Positions 54,801 to 62,425 of a DNA stretch of 64,000 bases are shown here, piece after piece. Position 1 is the first letter of the stretch. Every line of letters begins with the position of its first letter. The notes below the pieces were generated by a model. The model saw only the letters and a list, made by a program, of their open reading frames with translations, was not told where the DNA came from and searched no databases. The stretch is from Flavobacteriia bacterium (lineage in GTDB: Bacteria; Bacteroidota; Bacteroidia; Flavobacteriales_D; Crocinitomicaceae): positions 1-64,000 of the forward strand of contig CANHQP010000017.1 of assembly GCA_947462925.1 (NCBI GenBank). Direction: 5' to 3'. The position numbers and the translations under genes are program-made.

Positions 54801-55158
54801 TAGATAAAGAGTCGTTCAATTGAAGCGTGTTCAACAACCTGTCGGAGACATTTGGAAAAAAAGAACCAATAATCGCTGAAGCTTGATATCTATCAATACG
54901 TTTTCCAAAGGAAATTAATTTAAGTAAAGGAATGATTAAATACTTGACCAATAAAAATAAATTGGTAGCCAAAAAGCTGAAAAACAAAAAAGCCCTAACG
55001 GAAGAAGAAAATCTTCCAAAAAACTCCAAAGAAGCAACAATAAGATAACTCAACAACAAAACGCCTAAGAATAAAATTCCTCCTTTTAGCATTTCATTTT
55101 TGTAATACTTTCTAATAAAAGCATCTATCTGATTTAATAAATGTTCAAAAGGTTCCAT
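51817..55158 (-). CDS. DUF4175 family membrane protein with long coiled-coil region
   Basis: A 1113-residue protein of the DUF4175 family. Three hydrophobic helices lie near residues 25-45, 55-75 and 130-150. Residues about 180-480 form beta-rich domains (IPVAVKLKGDELPEKIYLV, FRRKFRNSTDLKVSL), and residues about 490-760 are predicted long coiled coils rich in Lys, Glu and Gln. A Gly/Pro/Ser-rich stretch (GGKGSKPKSGDD) separates them from the basic C-terminus. ATG at 55158 chosen; 55209 looks non-coding. Its function is not established. First gene in the run with the RsbW-like, ybeY and mnmG genes. Confidence 0.85.
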   Translation of the reverse strand: MEPFEHLLNQIDAFIRKYYKNEMLKGGILFLGVLLLSYLIVASLEFFGRFSSSVRAFLFFSFLATNLFLLVKYLIIPLLKLISFGKRIDRYQASAIIGSFFPNVSDRLLNTLQLNDSLSNQDVNFELIRASVVQKSQSLSIVPFVNGIDLKKNLKYAKYVVPIMVVFVFISLAFPKLITQGTNRIVHYNQEFAIEAPFDFILTTPLDGFEEGQDIPVAVKLKGDELPEKIYLVSSQGKFLMNRTSKIASFYIFKNLKEDAVFHFEANGFSSKEYLLPVVPKSAIGRFQASIHYPSYLGKKDEIVSNAGDLEIPEGTIVEWSVLTKNTSKVSFKWNDSTQFFSEQDFKVRRKFRNSTDLKVSLTNASTSKKDSLNYSIAVLKDAFPSIQAKETSDTVSDAIRFFEGQISDDYGLSSLTFYYQIVSEKGIKKQQKLSVAKTYGTDMPFTFAIDFRREELAVNDKIEYYFIVSDNDGVNGSKSVRSQMFVYELPSLSELNELRDEAQNQTKKELNDLLNRTKEFQKDIQRLKKETLNSKSNEWNKLNQVNQLKEEQESLQKSLEQMQMQMQESIDEKNQLSEMDPELLEKQEMLEKLLEEVMDDELLDLLKQLEDLMKSPDKNQMNQKMDQLEMKSEDMKKQLDRSLEMLKKLQVNEKLDDIQKELNELSKEQKELKESIEKSQLNGQKAEEKQKEINDKFEQVKEDLKELKDLNESLDKPMNLGDQEKEKEEITNELNEAKENLQKQKEKKAGDNQQKSSEEMKKMADELEMMQSAANKKQEDEDINLLRSILESLMTLSFTQEETMLRFSKVRDNDPFYRKLGRVQRNIIDDTKIVADSLEALAKRQPKIATFIDKELNDIKQNFELGLEDIDEHRRRELGQHLQFVMTAYNNLALMLNESLQSMQNQMQSEMPGSGSCDKPGGKGSKPKSGDDAGDMKEMLKKQLEQMKKGNNPGGKSPGEKEGEGSQGMPGLGNKEIAKMAAQQTAIRQRLEQMRNEMNKEGKVLGNKLNPLINELEQQEKDLINKRFSKEMIKRQQDILTRLLESEKALNERGFEEKRESKSGKNFNYSNQKRIDEYNQQKLKQVELLRAVDPMYRKYYRDKASEYFNGVL

Positions 55159-55258
55159 CCGCACATATTGTATATAGAATAACTTACTAAAGTAAAACTT
55201 ATTCATCAAAGAACAAACAAAAACTAAACTGGAACAAGAAATTTGATGTTCAAAAGAT

Positions 55259-55266
55259 TATCTTTG
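55259..55266 (+). promoter_or_regulatory. -7 element of gltX-folB
   Basis: TATCTTTG fits TAnnTTTG, 18 bases before the gltX ATG at 55284. Confidence 0.6.
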
Positions 55267-55283
55267 CGATAAAATTATCAAGT

Positions 55284-56804
55284 ATGTCAGACAAACCAGT
55301 TCGCGTTCGTTTTGCTCCTTCACCAACGGGTCCGTTGCACATGGGAGGCGTTCGTACAGCATTGTACAATTATCTTTTTGCCAAAAAAAACAACGGTACT
55401 TTCATCATTAGAATAGAAGATACAGATCAAACAAGATTTGTTGAAGGCGCACAAGAATATATTTTGGATGCACTTAAGTGGTGTGGAATTCACGCAACTG
55501 AAGGTCCAGGAATAGGAGGAAACTACGGTCCATATATCCAATCTGAAAGAAAAGAACTTTACAAACCTTTTGCGGAAGAACTGGTTGCCAATGATAAAGC
55601 TTATTACGCTTTTGATACAGCCGAAGAATTAGACAATGTTCGAGCACAAGCGAAAGCAATGGGTATGCCTAACTGGCAATACAACACCGTTACAAGAATG
55701 TCGCTGAAAAACTCTTTGACATTATCTGCAGACGAAGTTAAAAGAAGACTTGAAAATGGCGATCAATATGTGATTCGTATGAAAATGCCAAGAAACATTG
55801 ATGTTCGTTTTGAAGACATTATCAGAGGTTGGGTTGTTGTGAATACCAATAACTTGGACGACAAAGTTTTGTTCAAAAGCGACGGAATGCCAACATATCA
55901 TTTAGCAAATATTGTAGATGATCATTTGATGGAAATCAGTCATGTAATTAGGGGAGAAGAATGGTTGCCTTCTGCGCCACTTCACGTTCTGCTTTATGAT
56001 GCATTTGGTTGGGATTGTCCAAAATTTGCACACTTACCTTTGTTGTTAAGACCTGATGGAAACGGAAAACTTTCCAAAAGAGATGGAGACAGATTAGGGT
56101 TTCCTGTTTTCCCAACAGATTGGCTTTCAGCAGAAGGAGAAAAATACACGGGATATAGAGAATCTGGATACTTTCCAGAAGCATTTGTAAATATGTTGGC
56201 ATTCTTAGGATGGAATCCAGGAACGACACAAGAATTGTTTTCAATTGAAGAATTAGCTGAAATTTTTACCCTAGAAAGAGTAGGAAAAGCAGGAGCAAAA
56301 TTTGACGCAGATAAAACAAAATGGTTTCAACAACAATATTTAAGAAATACTTCTAACGAGGACCTAGCAGACATATTATCGCAAAAATTAAACAATAAAT
56401 ACGATAAAGATGCCTTGGTTGATGTTGCAAGACTGATGAAAGAACGCGCAACATTTGTTGAAGACATTTTAACAGAAGGCGATTATTTATTGCACAGACC
56501 TGAAAATTTTGACGAGCAAACAGTTTCTAAAAAATGGAAATCAGATTCTGCCACTTTGATGTCTGATTGGAACGATAGATTGAAATCATTGACAGATTTT
56601 TATCCAAGTACGATTGAAGTAGCATTTAAATCATTTTTAGAAGCAAAACAACTTGGAATTGGTGCTGTGTTGCCTTTGTTCAGATTGCTTATTACAGGAG
56701 CAGGAATGGGACCAAGTATGTTTGAAATTGCCTCATTCATTGGACAAGAAGAATGTGTTGAAAGAATGTATGAAGGATTAGAAAAACTGAAATCACATTC
56801 TTAA
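55284..56804 (+). CDS. gltX: Glutamyl-tRNA synthetase
   Basis: Charges tRNA-Glu in the cytosol. The 506-residue enzyme has the HIGH-type motif in RFAPSPTGPLHMGGVRTALY (about residues 9-28), a KMSKS-type motif as GKLSKRDGDRLGF (about 260) and the C-terminal anticodon-binding helical domain. It also may glutamylate tRNA-Gln, since a gatA gene is at 37606-39018 (inference). folB follows one base after the stop codon. Confidence 0.97.
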   Translation: MSDKPVRVRFAPSPTGPLHMGGVRTALYNYLFAKKNNGTFIIRIEDTDQTRFVEGAQEYILDALKWCGIHATEGPGIGGNYGPYIQSERKELYKPFAEELVANDKAYYAFDTAEELDNVRAQAKAMGMPNWQYNTVTRMSLKNSLTLSADEVKRRLENGDQYVIRMKMPRNIDVRFEDIIRGWVVVNTNNLDDKVLFKSDGMPTYHLANIVDDHLMEISHVIRGEEWLPSAPLHVLLYDAFGWDCPKFAHLPLLLRPDGNGKLSKRDGDRLGFPVFPTDWLSAEGEKYTGYRESGYFPEAFVNMLAFLGWNPGTTQELFSIEELAEIFTLERVGKAGAKFDADKTKWFQQQYLRNTSNEDLADILSQKLNNKYDKDALVDVARLMKERATFVEDILTEGDYLLHRPENFDEQTVSKKWKSDSATLMSDWNDRLKSLTDFYPSTIEVAFKSFLEAKQLGIGAVLPLFRLLITGAGMGPSMFEIASFIGQEECVERMYEGLEKLKSHS

Positions 56805-56805
56805 G

Positions 56806-57174
56806 ATGAAACATATCATCGAGGTCAACGGAATAAAACTCTATGCTTTTCATGGCTGTCTGCCAGAAGAAGGTAAGATTGGCGGAAACTATTTAGTAGA
56901 CGTGTGGATGGAAACAGATTTTCAGTTGGCCGCAGAAACAGACACCTTAGAAAATACAATAGACTATGTCATCGTAAATAAAATTGTGGCTGAAGAAATG
57001 GCAATCCGTTCAAAACTAATTGAGCATGTTGGATACCGAATCATCGAAAAATTAAAAACTACTTTGAATAACTTACATCAGATCAAAGTGAAAATCACGA
57101 AGATTTGTCCACCAATAAACGGTGATGTTGAAAATGTAGCAATAATTATAGAGGAAAGCATCAAAAAGGTTTGA
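56806..57174 (+). CDS. folB: Dihydroneopterin aldolase
   Basis: Cleaves dihydroneopterin to hydroxymethyldihydropterin in folate biosynthesis. The 122-residue protein carries the family pattern IIEVNGIKLYAFHGCLPEEGK, with the catalytic tyrosine/histidine region, and VMVIN-like YVIVNKIVAEEM. Starts one base after the gltX stop codon, so the pair is co-transcribed. Length is normal. Confidence 0.93.
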   Translation: MKHIIEVNGIKLYAFHGCLPEEGKIGGNYLVDVWMETDFQLAAETDTLENTIDYVIVNKIVAEEMAIRSKLIEHVGYRIIEKLKTTLNNLHQIKVKITKICPPINGDVENVAIIIEESIKKV

Positions 57175-57199
57175 TTCAAAAGAAATTTTGCTAATTTTG
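57170..57199 (+). promoter_or_regulatory. Promoter of tRNA-Cys
   Basis: TTTG (57170-57173), an 18-base spacer and TAATTTTG (57192-57199) match the Bacteroidota layout well. Transcription would start near 57206, five bases before the tRNA. Confidence 0.78.
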
Positions 57200-57210
57200 C
57201 AATCCGTTCT

Positions 57211-57281
57211 GGTCTCGTGGCCGAGCGGTTAGGCAGCGGTCTGCAAAACCGTCTACAGCGGTTCGAATCCGCTCGAGACCT
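57211..57281 (+). tRNA. tRNA-Cys (anticodon GCA)
   Basis: Seventy-one bases fold as a cloverleaf. The acceptor GGTCTCG pairs with CGAGACC. The anticodon loop CTGCAAA (anticodon GCA) is closed by GCGGT/ACCGT. The T arm is AGCGG/CCGCT around TTCGAAT. The discriminator base is T, as in tRNA-Cys, and CCA is not encoded. Confidence 0.97.
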
Positions 57282-57282
57282 C

Positions 57283-57317
57283 AAAAACCCGTAAATGAAT
57301 AAGTTACGGGTTTTTTT
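57283..57317 (+). terminator. Terminator of tRNA-Cys
   Basis: AAACCCGTAA / TTACGGGTTTTTTT directly after the tRNA gene. Confidence 0.88.
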
Positions 57318-57333
57318 ATGTATATAAATTACA

Positions 57334-57363
57334 AAAAAAGAGGCCTCATCAGAAACCTCTTTA
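57334..57363 (-). terminator. Terminator of the sigma/anti-sigma operon
   Basis: Minus-strand AAAGAGG / CCTCTTTTTTT hairpin, 36 bases after the anti-sigma gene. Confidence 0.8.
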
Positions 57364-57398
57364 ATTTAGAAATACAGGAGTAATTATTTCTAAGAAAC

Positions 57399-58259
57399 TT
57401 ACTTGATTGTTAAGCTTTTGAACATTTTAATGCTTTTTCCGTTCAAATCGGTGGCGAAAATCACATATCCATAATTGCCAGCTTCAACCATATTACCGGC
57501 TGGATCCAAGCCAAACCATTTAAAATCTTTGTCTGTAGATTGAAACACAAATTCATTTCTTTCATTGAAAATTCGGATGGTAAAATCTTTTAAATTTTCT
57601 GATCTAAGAAAGAAATAGTCATTCATTCCGTCTCCATTTGGCGTAAACACATTGAAAAACTCTTCAATTTTACCGTCTTCGAATGTCTTCGTTTCAACTG
57701 GATCTGGTGTAGCATTATTAGTATTACTTGCTGAATTACTCGCGTCGTTAACACCTGCTTTATCGATAGAACCTTGATCTTCATCAGCGGGAGGTGTAAC
57801 TTGCTTACTTAAAATATCACTACCATACAATTGTCTTTCTCTCGAAATCCATTCGTCAAGATAGCTGTTAGACGGCAATTCAATTTGAGGAACAATTGGT
57901 GACGTTTGTGTAGCAATTGCATCAACATTAGTACTATTTGTTACACCCGATTTTACCCCGGTTTTTGTTACTTCTTTGGCGTTTTCATTTCCATTGTTTT
58001 GTGCGATTTGCACTTGTTGTTGTTCCTTGCTCTTTTCTGGAGAAGAAGCAATCCAAACGGTAGTTCCAATTACCGCAACAGAAGAAGCTATTCCAATCAT
58101 CCATTTCAAAGAAGACGAAATACCCTTTGCAACCACAGTTGAAGTGGCTGTGTTTCCAATTTGAGACTGAATTCCAGACCACAAGTCACTCCTTACAGGA
58201 ACCTCATGGTTGGCCAGTTTCTCAGAAAACAAATCTTTTATGTAGTCTTTATCTTTCAA
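57399..58259 (-). CDS. Putative anti-sigma factor with gliding-motility-type (CHU_C) C-terminal domain
   Basis: A 286-residue single-pass membrane protein. An N-terminal helical region of about 50 residues (KDLFSEKLANHEVPVRSDLW) would face the cytoplasm, then a membrane helix at about 52-72. A low-complexity Asn/Ser/Thr linker leads to a C-terminal domain near 195-286 with NVFTPNGDGMNDYF, the CHU_C/gliding-motility-associated pattern, ending DLNGKSIKMFKSLTIK. It starts at TTG and overlaps the ECF sigma gene by 11 bases, so an anti-sigma role is inferred from order and topology. No signal peptide precedes the helix. Confidence 0.75.
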   Translation of the reverse strand: MKDKDYIKDLFSEKLANHEVPVRSDLWSGIQSQIGNTATSTVVAKGISSSLKWMIGIASSVAVIGTTVWIASSPEKSKEQQQVQIAQNNGNENAKEVTKTGVKSGVTNSTNVDAIATQTSPIVPQIELPSNSYLDEWISRERQLYGSDILSKQVTPPADEDQGSIDKAGVNDASNSASNTNNATPDPVETKTFEDGKIEEFFNVFTPNGDGMNDYFFLRSENLKDFTIRIFNERNEFVFQSTDKDFKWFGLDPAGNMVEAGNYGYVIFATDLNGKSIKMFKSLTIK

Positions 58260-58809
58260 TTTCTAATTTTTCTAATTGCATTCTTAAATGAGCCCTTGCC
58301 CTCGAATATTGTGATTTAGATGTGTTTTCACTCACACCCAATAAATCTGCTATTTCTTTGTGACTATAACCTTCAATTGCAAAAAGATTAAAAACAACTT
58401 TATAACCTTCAGGCAATAATTGAACTAGTTTTAACAAGTCTTCTGCTTGCAATTGATCTGAGGCAGACTCTAAAGACATTACTTTATATTCTACATCTTC
58501 CAATTTAGCATCAGTTAAATATTTTTTGTTTTTGCGAAGCGCATCGAGTGACGTGTTGACCATAATTCTACGAATCCAACCCTCCAACGAACCTTCCATT
58601 TTGAAGTCCGACAACTTACCAAACACTTTTACAAAACCTTCTTGCAAAACATCTTCAGCTTCTGTCGTATCTTTTGCGTAGCGCAAACAAACAGTCAACA
58701 TTTTAGGAGCAAATTTATCAAACAACAATCGCTGAGCCTTGGGATTACATTTAACACATTCTATAACCAAAGTGTTGTCATCCATAACGCTTGCTTGAGT
58801 ATTAGACAT
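58249..58809 (-). CDS. ECF-type RNA polymerase sigma factor
   Basis: A 186-residue sigma-70 family protein with only regions 2 and 4. Region 2 includes LRYAKDTTEAEDVLQEGFVKVF (about 42-63) and region 4 the helix-turn-helix YSHKEIADLLGVSENTSKSQYSRARAHL (about 147-174). Overlaps the downstream membrane-protein gene, as is usual for sigma/anti-sigma pairs. The target promoter is unknown. Confidence 0.9.
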   Translation of the reverse strand: MSNTQASVMDDNTLVIECVKCNPKAQRLLFDKFAPKMLTVCLRYAKDTTEAEDVLQEGFVKVFGKLSDFKMEGSLEGWIRRIMVNTSLDALRKNKKYLTDAKLEDVEYKVMSLESASDQLQAEDLLKLVQLLPEGYKVVFNLFAIEGYSHKEIADLLGVSENTSKSQYSRARAHLRMQLEKLEIER

Positions 58810-58887
58810 TATTTCTTTCTAAAAAGTTGCATTCTACAAATATTTTAAAGAAAAAAAGTATTTTCGTCATCTGAATCAAAGTTAGAG

Positions 58888-60120
58888 ATGTTTTTAAAAT
58901 CAACCACTATTTTCTTTTTGAGTTTATTTTTGAGCTTTTATACAAGTACAATAAATGGGCTTTTTGCGCAATCTAAAATTCAATCTGGAAAATGGAATGG
59001 CACACTGCAATTGAACAACGAAACCGTTTTACCTTTTAGAATGGAAATAGAAAAACAGAAGAAACAAATGGTTTTTTCTATTCACAATGCGGAAGAAAAG
59101 ATTGTTTTAAATCAACTCGTTTTTGAAAATGATTCCATAAAAATCGATTTTCCAAATTTTCATTCTACGCTAAAATTCAAAGTAGAAAACAAAAAATTAC
59201 TCGTAGGATATTGGAAAAATTTCAACAAAGGAAACCAATACAAAATCCCTTTTAAAGCTGTTTATGGGGAAACCGAAAGATCTACATCAATAAATAATTT
59301 TGATTTTTCTGGGCGATGGAAAACAACTTTCGATCCAAGTACGGAAGATGAATCTATGGCAATAGGTGTTTTTAAATCAAAAGACGCCAAAATAACAGGA
59401 ACTTTCTTGACAGAAACAGGTGATTATCGCTTTTTAGAAGGAACAGTAACCGGAAAGCATTTTTCACTATCCTGTTTCGATGGATCTCATGCATTTCATT
59501 TTTCTGGGTTACTTGATTCAACAGCAACTATTCAAGGAAAGTTTTATTCAGGAAAACATTATTCAACCAATTGGATTGCTGTAAATGATTCTACTTTTCA
59601 GCTTAGAAACCCAGATTCTTTGACTTATGTTGTAAAAAAAGAACCTTTCTCTTTTAAAATGAAAACACTGGAGGGAAAAGATTTTATTTATCCAAATCCT
59701 GTCTTCGATAAAAAAGTAACCATTGTTCAGATTATGGGAACTTGGTGTCCAAACTGTATGGATGAAACCAAATTTTTCAAAGAATTGTTCGCAAAATACC
59801 ATGAAAAAGGATTAGAAATAATCGCTGTTGGTTATGAAACACCAAATGATTTTGAAGGTCAAGCCAATAAAATAAAACTATTAAAAGAAAGACATCATTT
59901 AGATTTTCAATTTTTAGTAGGTGGTTCTGCGAGCAAAGGTTTGGCATCTGAACAATTTTCTATGTTAAATCAGATAATGTCTTTTCCAACCGCTATCGTC
60001 ATTGGCAGAGATGGAGAAGTAAAAAGAGTACATACAGGATTCAATGGACCAGGAACAGGAAAATTGTATGAAGACTATGTAAAAGAAATGGATCTATTTA
60101 TCCAAGATCTTTTGAAATAA
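58888..60120 (+). CDS. Exported thioredoxin-like protein (TlpA/ResA type)
   Basis: A 410-residue exported protein (signal peptide about 1-27). Residues about 30-255 are a beta-rich domain unique to Bacteroidota TlpA relatives (SGKWNGTLQLNNETVLPFRM). The C-terminal ~150 residues are a thioredoxin fold with the active site WCPNC in IMGTWCPNCMDETKFF. The CPNC motif predicts a thiol-disulfide reductase in the periplasm. Stands alone; the sigma-factor operon is divergent from it. Confidence 0.88.
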   Translation: MFLKSTTIFFLSLFLSFYTSTINGLFAQSKIQSGKWNGTLQLNNETVLPFRMEIEKQKKQMVFSIHNAEEKIVLNQLVFENDSIKIDFPNFHSTLKFKVENKKLLVGYWKNFNKGNQYKIPFKAVYGETERSTSINNFDFSGRWKTTFDPSTEDESMAIGVFKSKDAKITGTFLTETGDYRFLEGTVTGKHFSLSCFDGSHAFHFSGLLDSTATIQGKFYSGKHYSTNWIAVNDSTFQLRNPDSLTYVVKKEPFSFKMKTLEGKDFIYPNPVFDKKVTIVQIMGTWCPNCMDETKFFKELFAKYHEKGLEIIAVGYETPNDFEGQANKIKLLKERHHLDFQFLVGGSASKGLASEQFSMLNQIMSFPTAIVIGRDGEVKRVHTGFNGPGTGKLYEDYVKEMDLFIQDLLK

Positions 60121-60121
60121 A

Positions 60122-61525
60122 TTAATTCAAAACAGGACGGTTTTTTGCATTTCCTAACATCCATGTAGTGTGAAAAACCATTTTAGAAATCTGTTCAATT
60201 TTTCTAAAATTAATACTTTCAATATCATCTGTTATTTTGTGATAATCATCATGAAATCCACCAAAGTAAAAAACACTCGGAATCCCATTTTTCGCAAAAT
60301 TAAAGTGATCTGAGCGATAATAAAGTCGCAATGGTTCATTAAGATCGTTATACATGTAATCTAAATTCAATTTTGTATACCGCTTATTTGCCAATTCTTG
60401 GGTATTATGTAAATCATCACTCAACATATTTGAACCTATTACATACACAGAAAATGTATCTTTTTCTTCTAGTTTTGACGCTCTACCAATCATATCAATA
60501 TTGATATCAGCAACCGTGTTTTTTAAAGGAATCCATGGATTTGAAACATAATAAGAAGAGCCAAACAATCCCATTTCTTCACCTGTCAAAGCAATAAACA
60601 AAATAGATCTTTTTGGATTTTTTCCATCATTTTTTGCTTGTTGAAAAGCCTGCGCAATTTCTAATAATGCGGTTGTACCAGAACCATTGTCGTCAGCACC
60701 ATTAAAAACTTTTCTTTTTTCTACACCTAAATGATCATAATGCGCACTTATTACAATGACTTCATTTTTCAAAATAGAATCACTGCCTTCAATAAATCCA
60801 ATTACATTTTCAGTTGTTTTATATTTTGGTTTTGGATTCAACTGAAAGTTCAAAGCAAAATAATTTGATTTATTTAAAACCAAGGACTGAATGAACTTCA
60901 CAGGAAGTTCCTTTTTATTTAAATAAATCATAGGAATTTTAACTTCCTCTTGAATCATAGCCAAATCTTTTGTTTGACGAGATACATAATCATCAGCTTG
61001 ATAATTATTTACTAAAAAAATAATTCCTCTACTTTTAATGTTTTCTACCAAATCAAAATCAAAGGTTTGGAAATTATCAATTTCAATCAAAACAAACTCA
61101 TTATTAAAATTTGTTTTGGTAGCAATAAGATCTTTACCTAAAATATAAAAAGCTGATTTTACATCAAAATCTAAGGTTTGATATAAACTCTTAAAACCAA
61201 AATCTTCAGGAAAACAATATTTTTTGTTTTCAAAAATCATGGTTCCTGATTTCTTTTTTTGAAGCAAATTAAATTTTTGATAATAATCTTTTCCAGGAAA
61301 AGGAGCTACACCAGATTTTTTAAATTGTGATTCAATATAAGCAGCAGCTTTCTTTTGTCCTTTTTGTCCTGTCTTTCTCCCTTGTAATTTATTAGAAGCT
61401 AAGTAATCTAAATTCTTGTATAAATCAACAGTATCTATATTTTTTACGTAAAATTCACTTAAATCTTGCGAAAAAGAATAAAAATTCAAACAAAGAAAAC
61501 AATGGAAGAGCAACTTTTTGAACAT
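60122..61525 (-). CDS. M28 family zinc aminopeptidase, exported
   Basis: A 467-residue exported protein (signal peptide about 1-19) of the M28 metallopeptidase family. After a PA-like region comes the dinuclear-zinc domain: SAHYDHLG (about 263-270), GADDNGSGTTALLE (about 278-291) and LTGEEMGLFGSSYY (about 315-328), with IDMIGRAS later. Such enzymes are aminopeptidases or carboxypeptidases. The gene is adjacent to rpiB (nine-base gap) on the same strand, perhaps co-transcribed. Confidence 0.9.
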   Translation of the reverse strand: MFKKLLFHCFLCLNFYSFSQDLSEFYVKNIDTVDLYKNLDYLASNKLQGRKTGQKGQKKAAAYIESQFKKSGVAPFPGKDYYQKFNLLQKKKSGTMIFENKKYCFPEDFGFKSLYQTLDFDVKSAFYILGKDLIATKTNFNNEFVLIEIDNFQTFDFDLVENIKSRGIIFLVNNYQADDYVSRQTKDLAMIQEEVKIPMIYLNKKELPVKFIQSLVLNKSNYFALNFQLNPKPKYKTTENVIGFIEGSDSILKNEVIVISAHYDHLGVEKRKVFNGADDNGSGTTALLEIAQAFQQAKNDGKNPKRSILFIALTGEEMGLFGSSYYVSNPWIPLKNTVADINIDMIGRASKLEEKDTFSVYVIGSNMLSDDLHNTQELANKRYTKLNLDYMYNDLNEPLRLYYRSDHFNFAKNGIPSVFYFGGFHDDYHKITDDIESINFRKIEQISKMVFHTTWMLGNAKNRPVLN

Positions 61526-61534
61526 GATAAATGC

Positions 61535-61975
61535 TTATTTACATGGAATTTTTTCTATTCTATTTTGGTGTCTTCCTCCTTCAAATTCAGTAGAGAAAAA
61601 AACATCAACCATTTCTAATGCTTCTTCTTCAGTAATAAAACGAGCAGGCAAAGTCAAAATATTTGCATCATTGTGTTGTCTTGCTAATTCAGCAATTTCT
61701 TTCGTCCAACACAAAGCGCTTCGCACACCTTGGTGTTTATTTGCTGTCATGCTAATTCCATTTCCACTTCCACACAACAAAATTCCTTTAGTACCAGGAT
61801 TATTTTCAACCAACGTTGCTACTGGATGCGCATAATCTGCATAATCAATACTATCATTAGAAAAACATCCTTGATCATTTACAGAAAAACCCTTATCTTG
61901 CAGGTGTTTAATAATGGTTTGTTTCATTTCAAATCCGGCGTGATCACAACCGATGGAAATTACATTTTGTTGCAT
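61535..61975 (-). CDS. rpiB: Ribose 5-phosphate isomerase B
   Basis: Interconverts ribose 5-phosphate and ribulose 5-phosphate. The 146-residue protein has GCDHAGFEMKQ (about residue 9), the phosphate-binding/active-site LLCGSGNGISMTANKHQGVR with the catalytic cysteine, and GLAxxxN-like NDANILTLPARF. ATG at 61975 was chosen; the longer start at 62029 lies upstream of a well-formed promoter. Confidence 0.93.
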   Translation of the reverse strand: MQQNVISIGCDHAGFEMKQTIIKHLQDKGFSVNDQGCFSNDSIDYADYAHPVATLVENNPGTKGILLCGSGNGISMTANKHQGVRSALCWTKEIAELARQHNDANILTLPARFITEEEALEMVDVFFSTEFEGGRHQNRIEKIPCK

Positions 61976-61991
61976 AATTTTGATTTTTGAC

Positions 61992-62023
61992 CAAAGGTAA
62001 TGGATATTAACAATTGATACAAA
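61992..62023 (-). promoter_or_regulatory. Promoter of rpiB
   Basis: On the minus strand, TTTG (62020-62023), a 20-base spacer and TACCTTTG (61992-61999) match the layout. Transcription would start near 61985, 10 bases before the ATG. Confidence 0.68.
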
Positions 62024-62029
62024 TTGCAA

Positions 62030-62416
62030 ACAAAACAGGTTTTTGATTTTTGTTAACTGTTTGGAAACATGAGGTTCATTTTATTAATTTTTCAACACAA
62101 AAAGTTTATAAATTGTTAATATTGGTTGAAAGAAAATTAAAACAAAAGCTTGGATTATTCACTTATAATTATAAACCAAATCATATTTGAATAATCCTAG
62201 GAAAGTTTGAGTCATTTTTGAGTGAAATACAAACCTAGTTATCTACAATTTTAAACCATCAAAATATAAAAAAGTTATTCAATATAGCGTTATTAACAAA
62301 GATGTTCATAAACATATATAACAACAGAAAAACAGTTATTTACAAATAATCGCTATGTTCATAAAATGACTAATTTTGGTAATAACTCAAAAATCAAATA
62401 AAAACACATTTATTTT
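62030..62416. other. AT-rich gene-free gap with DnaA-box-like nonamers (candidate origin)
   Basis: This part of the rpiB/YwqK divergent gap holds no gene; the longest frame is 16 codons at 62069-62119 with no support. Six nonamers each miss TTATNCACA by one base: 62155-62163, 62239-62247, 62290-62298, 62303-62311 (reverse), 62336-62344, 62356-62364 (reverse); 62275-62283 misses by two. An inverted repeat (ATAGCGTTATT near 62284 and AATAATCGCTAT near 62345) encloses four of them. Read with the parS cluster at 49-51 kb, an origin or DnaA-regulated region is possible. AT richness alone may explain some hits. Confidence 0.35.
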
Positions 62417-62425
62417 GTGCACAGT

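Noticed and set aside
62069-62119. Sixteen-codon frame starting ATG in the candidate origin region
   Set aside because: Too short, no ribosome-binding sequence and no resemblance to known proteins.
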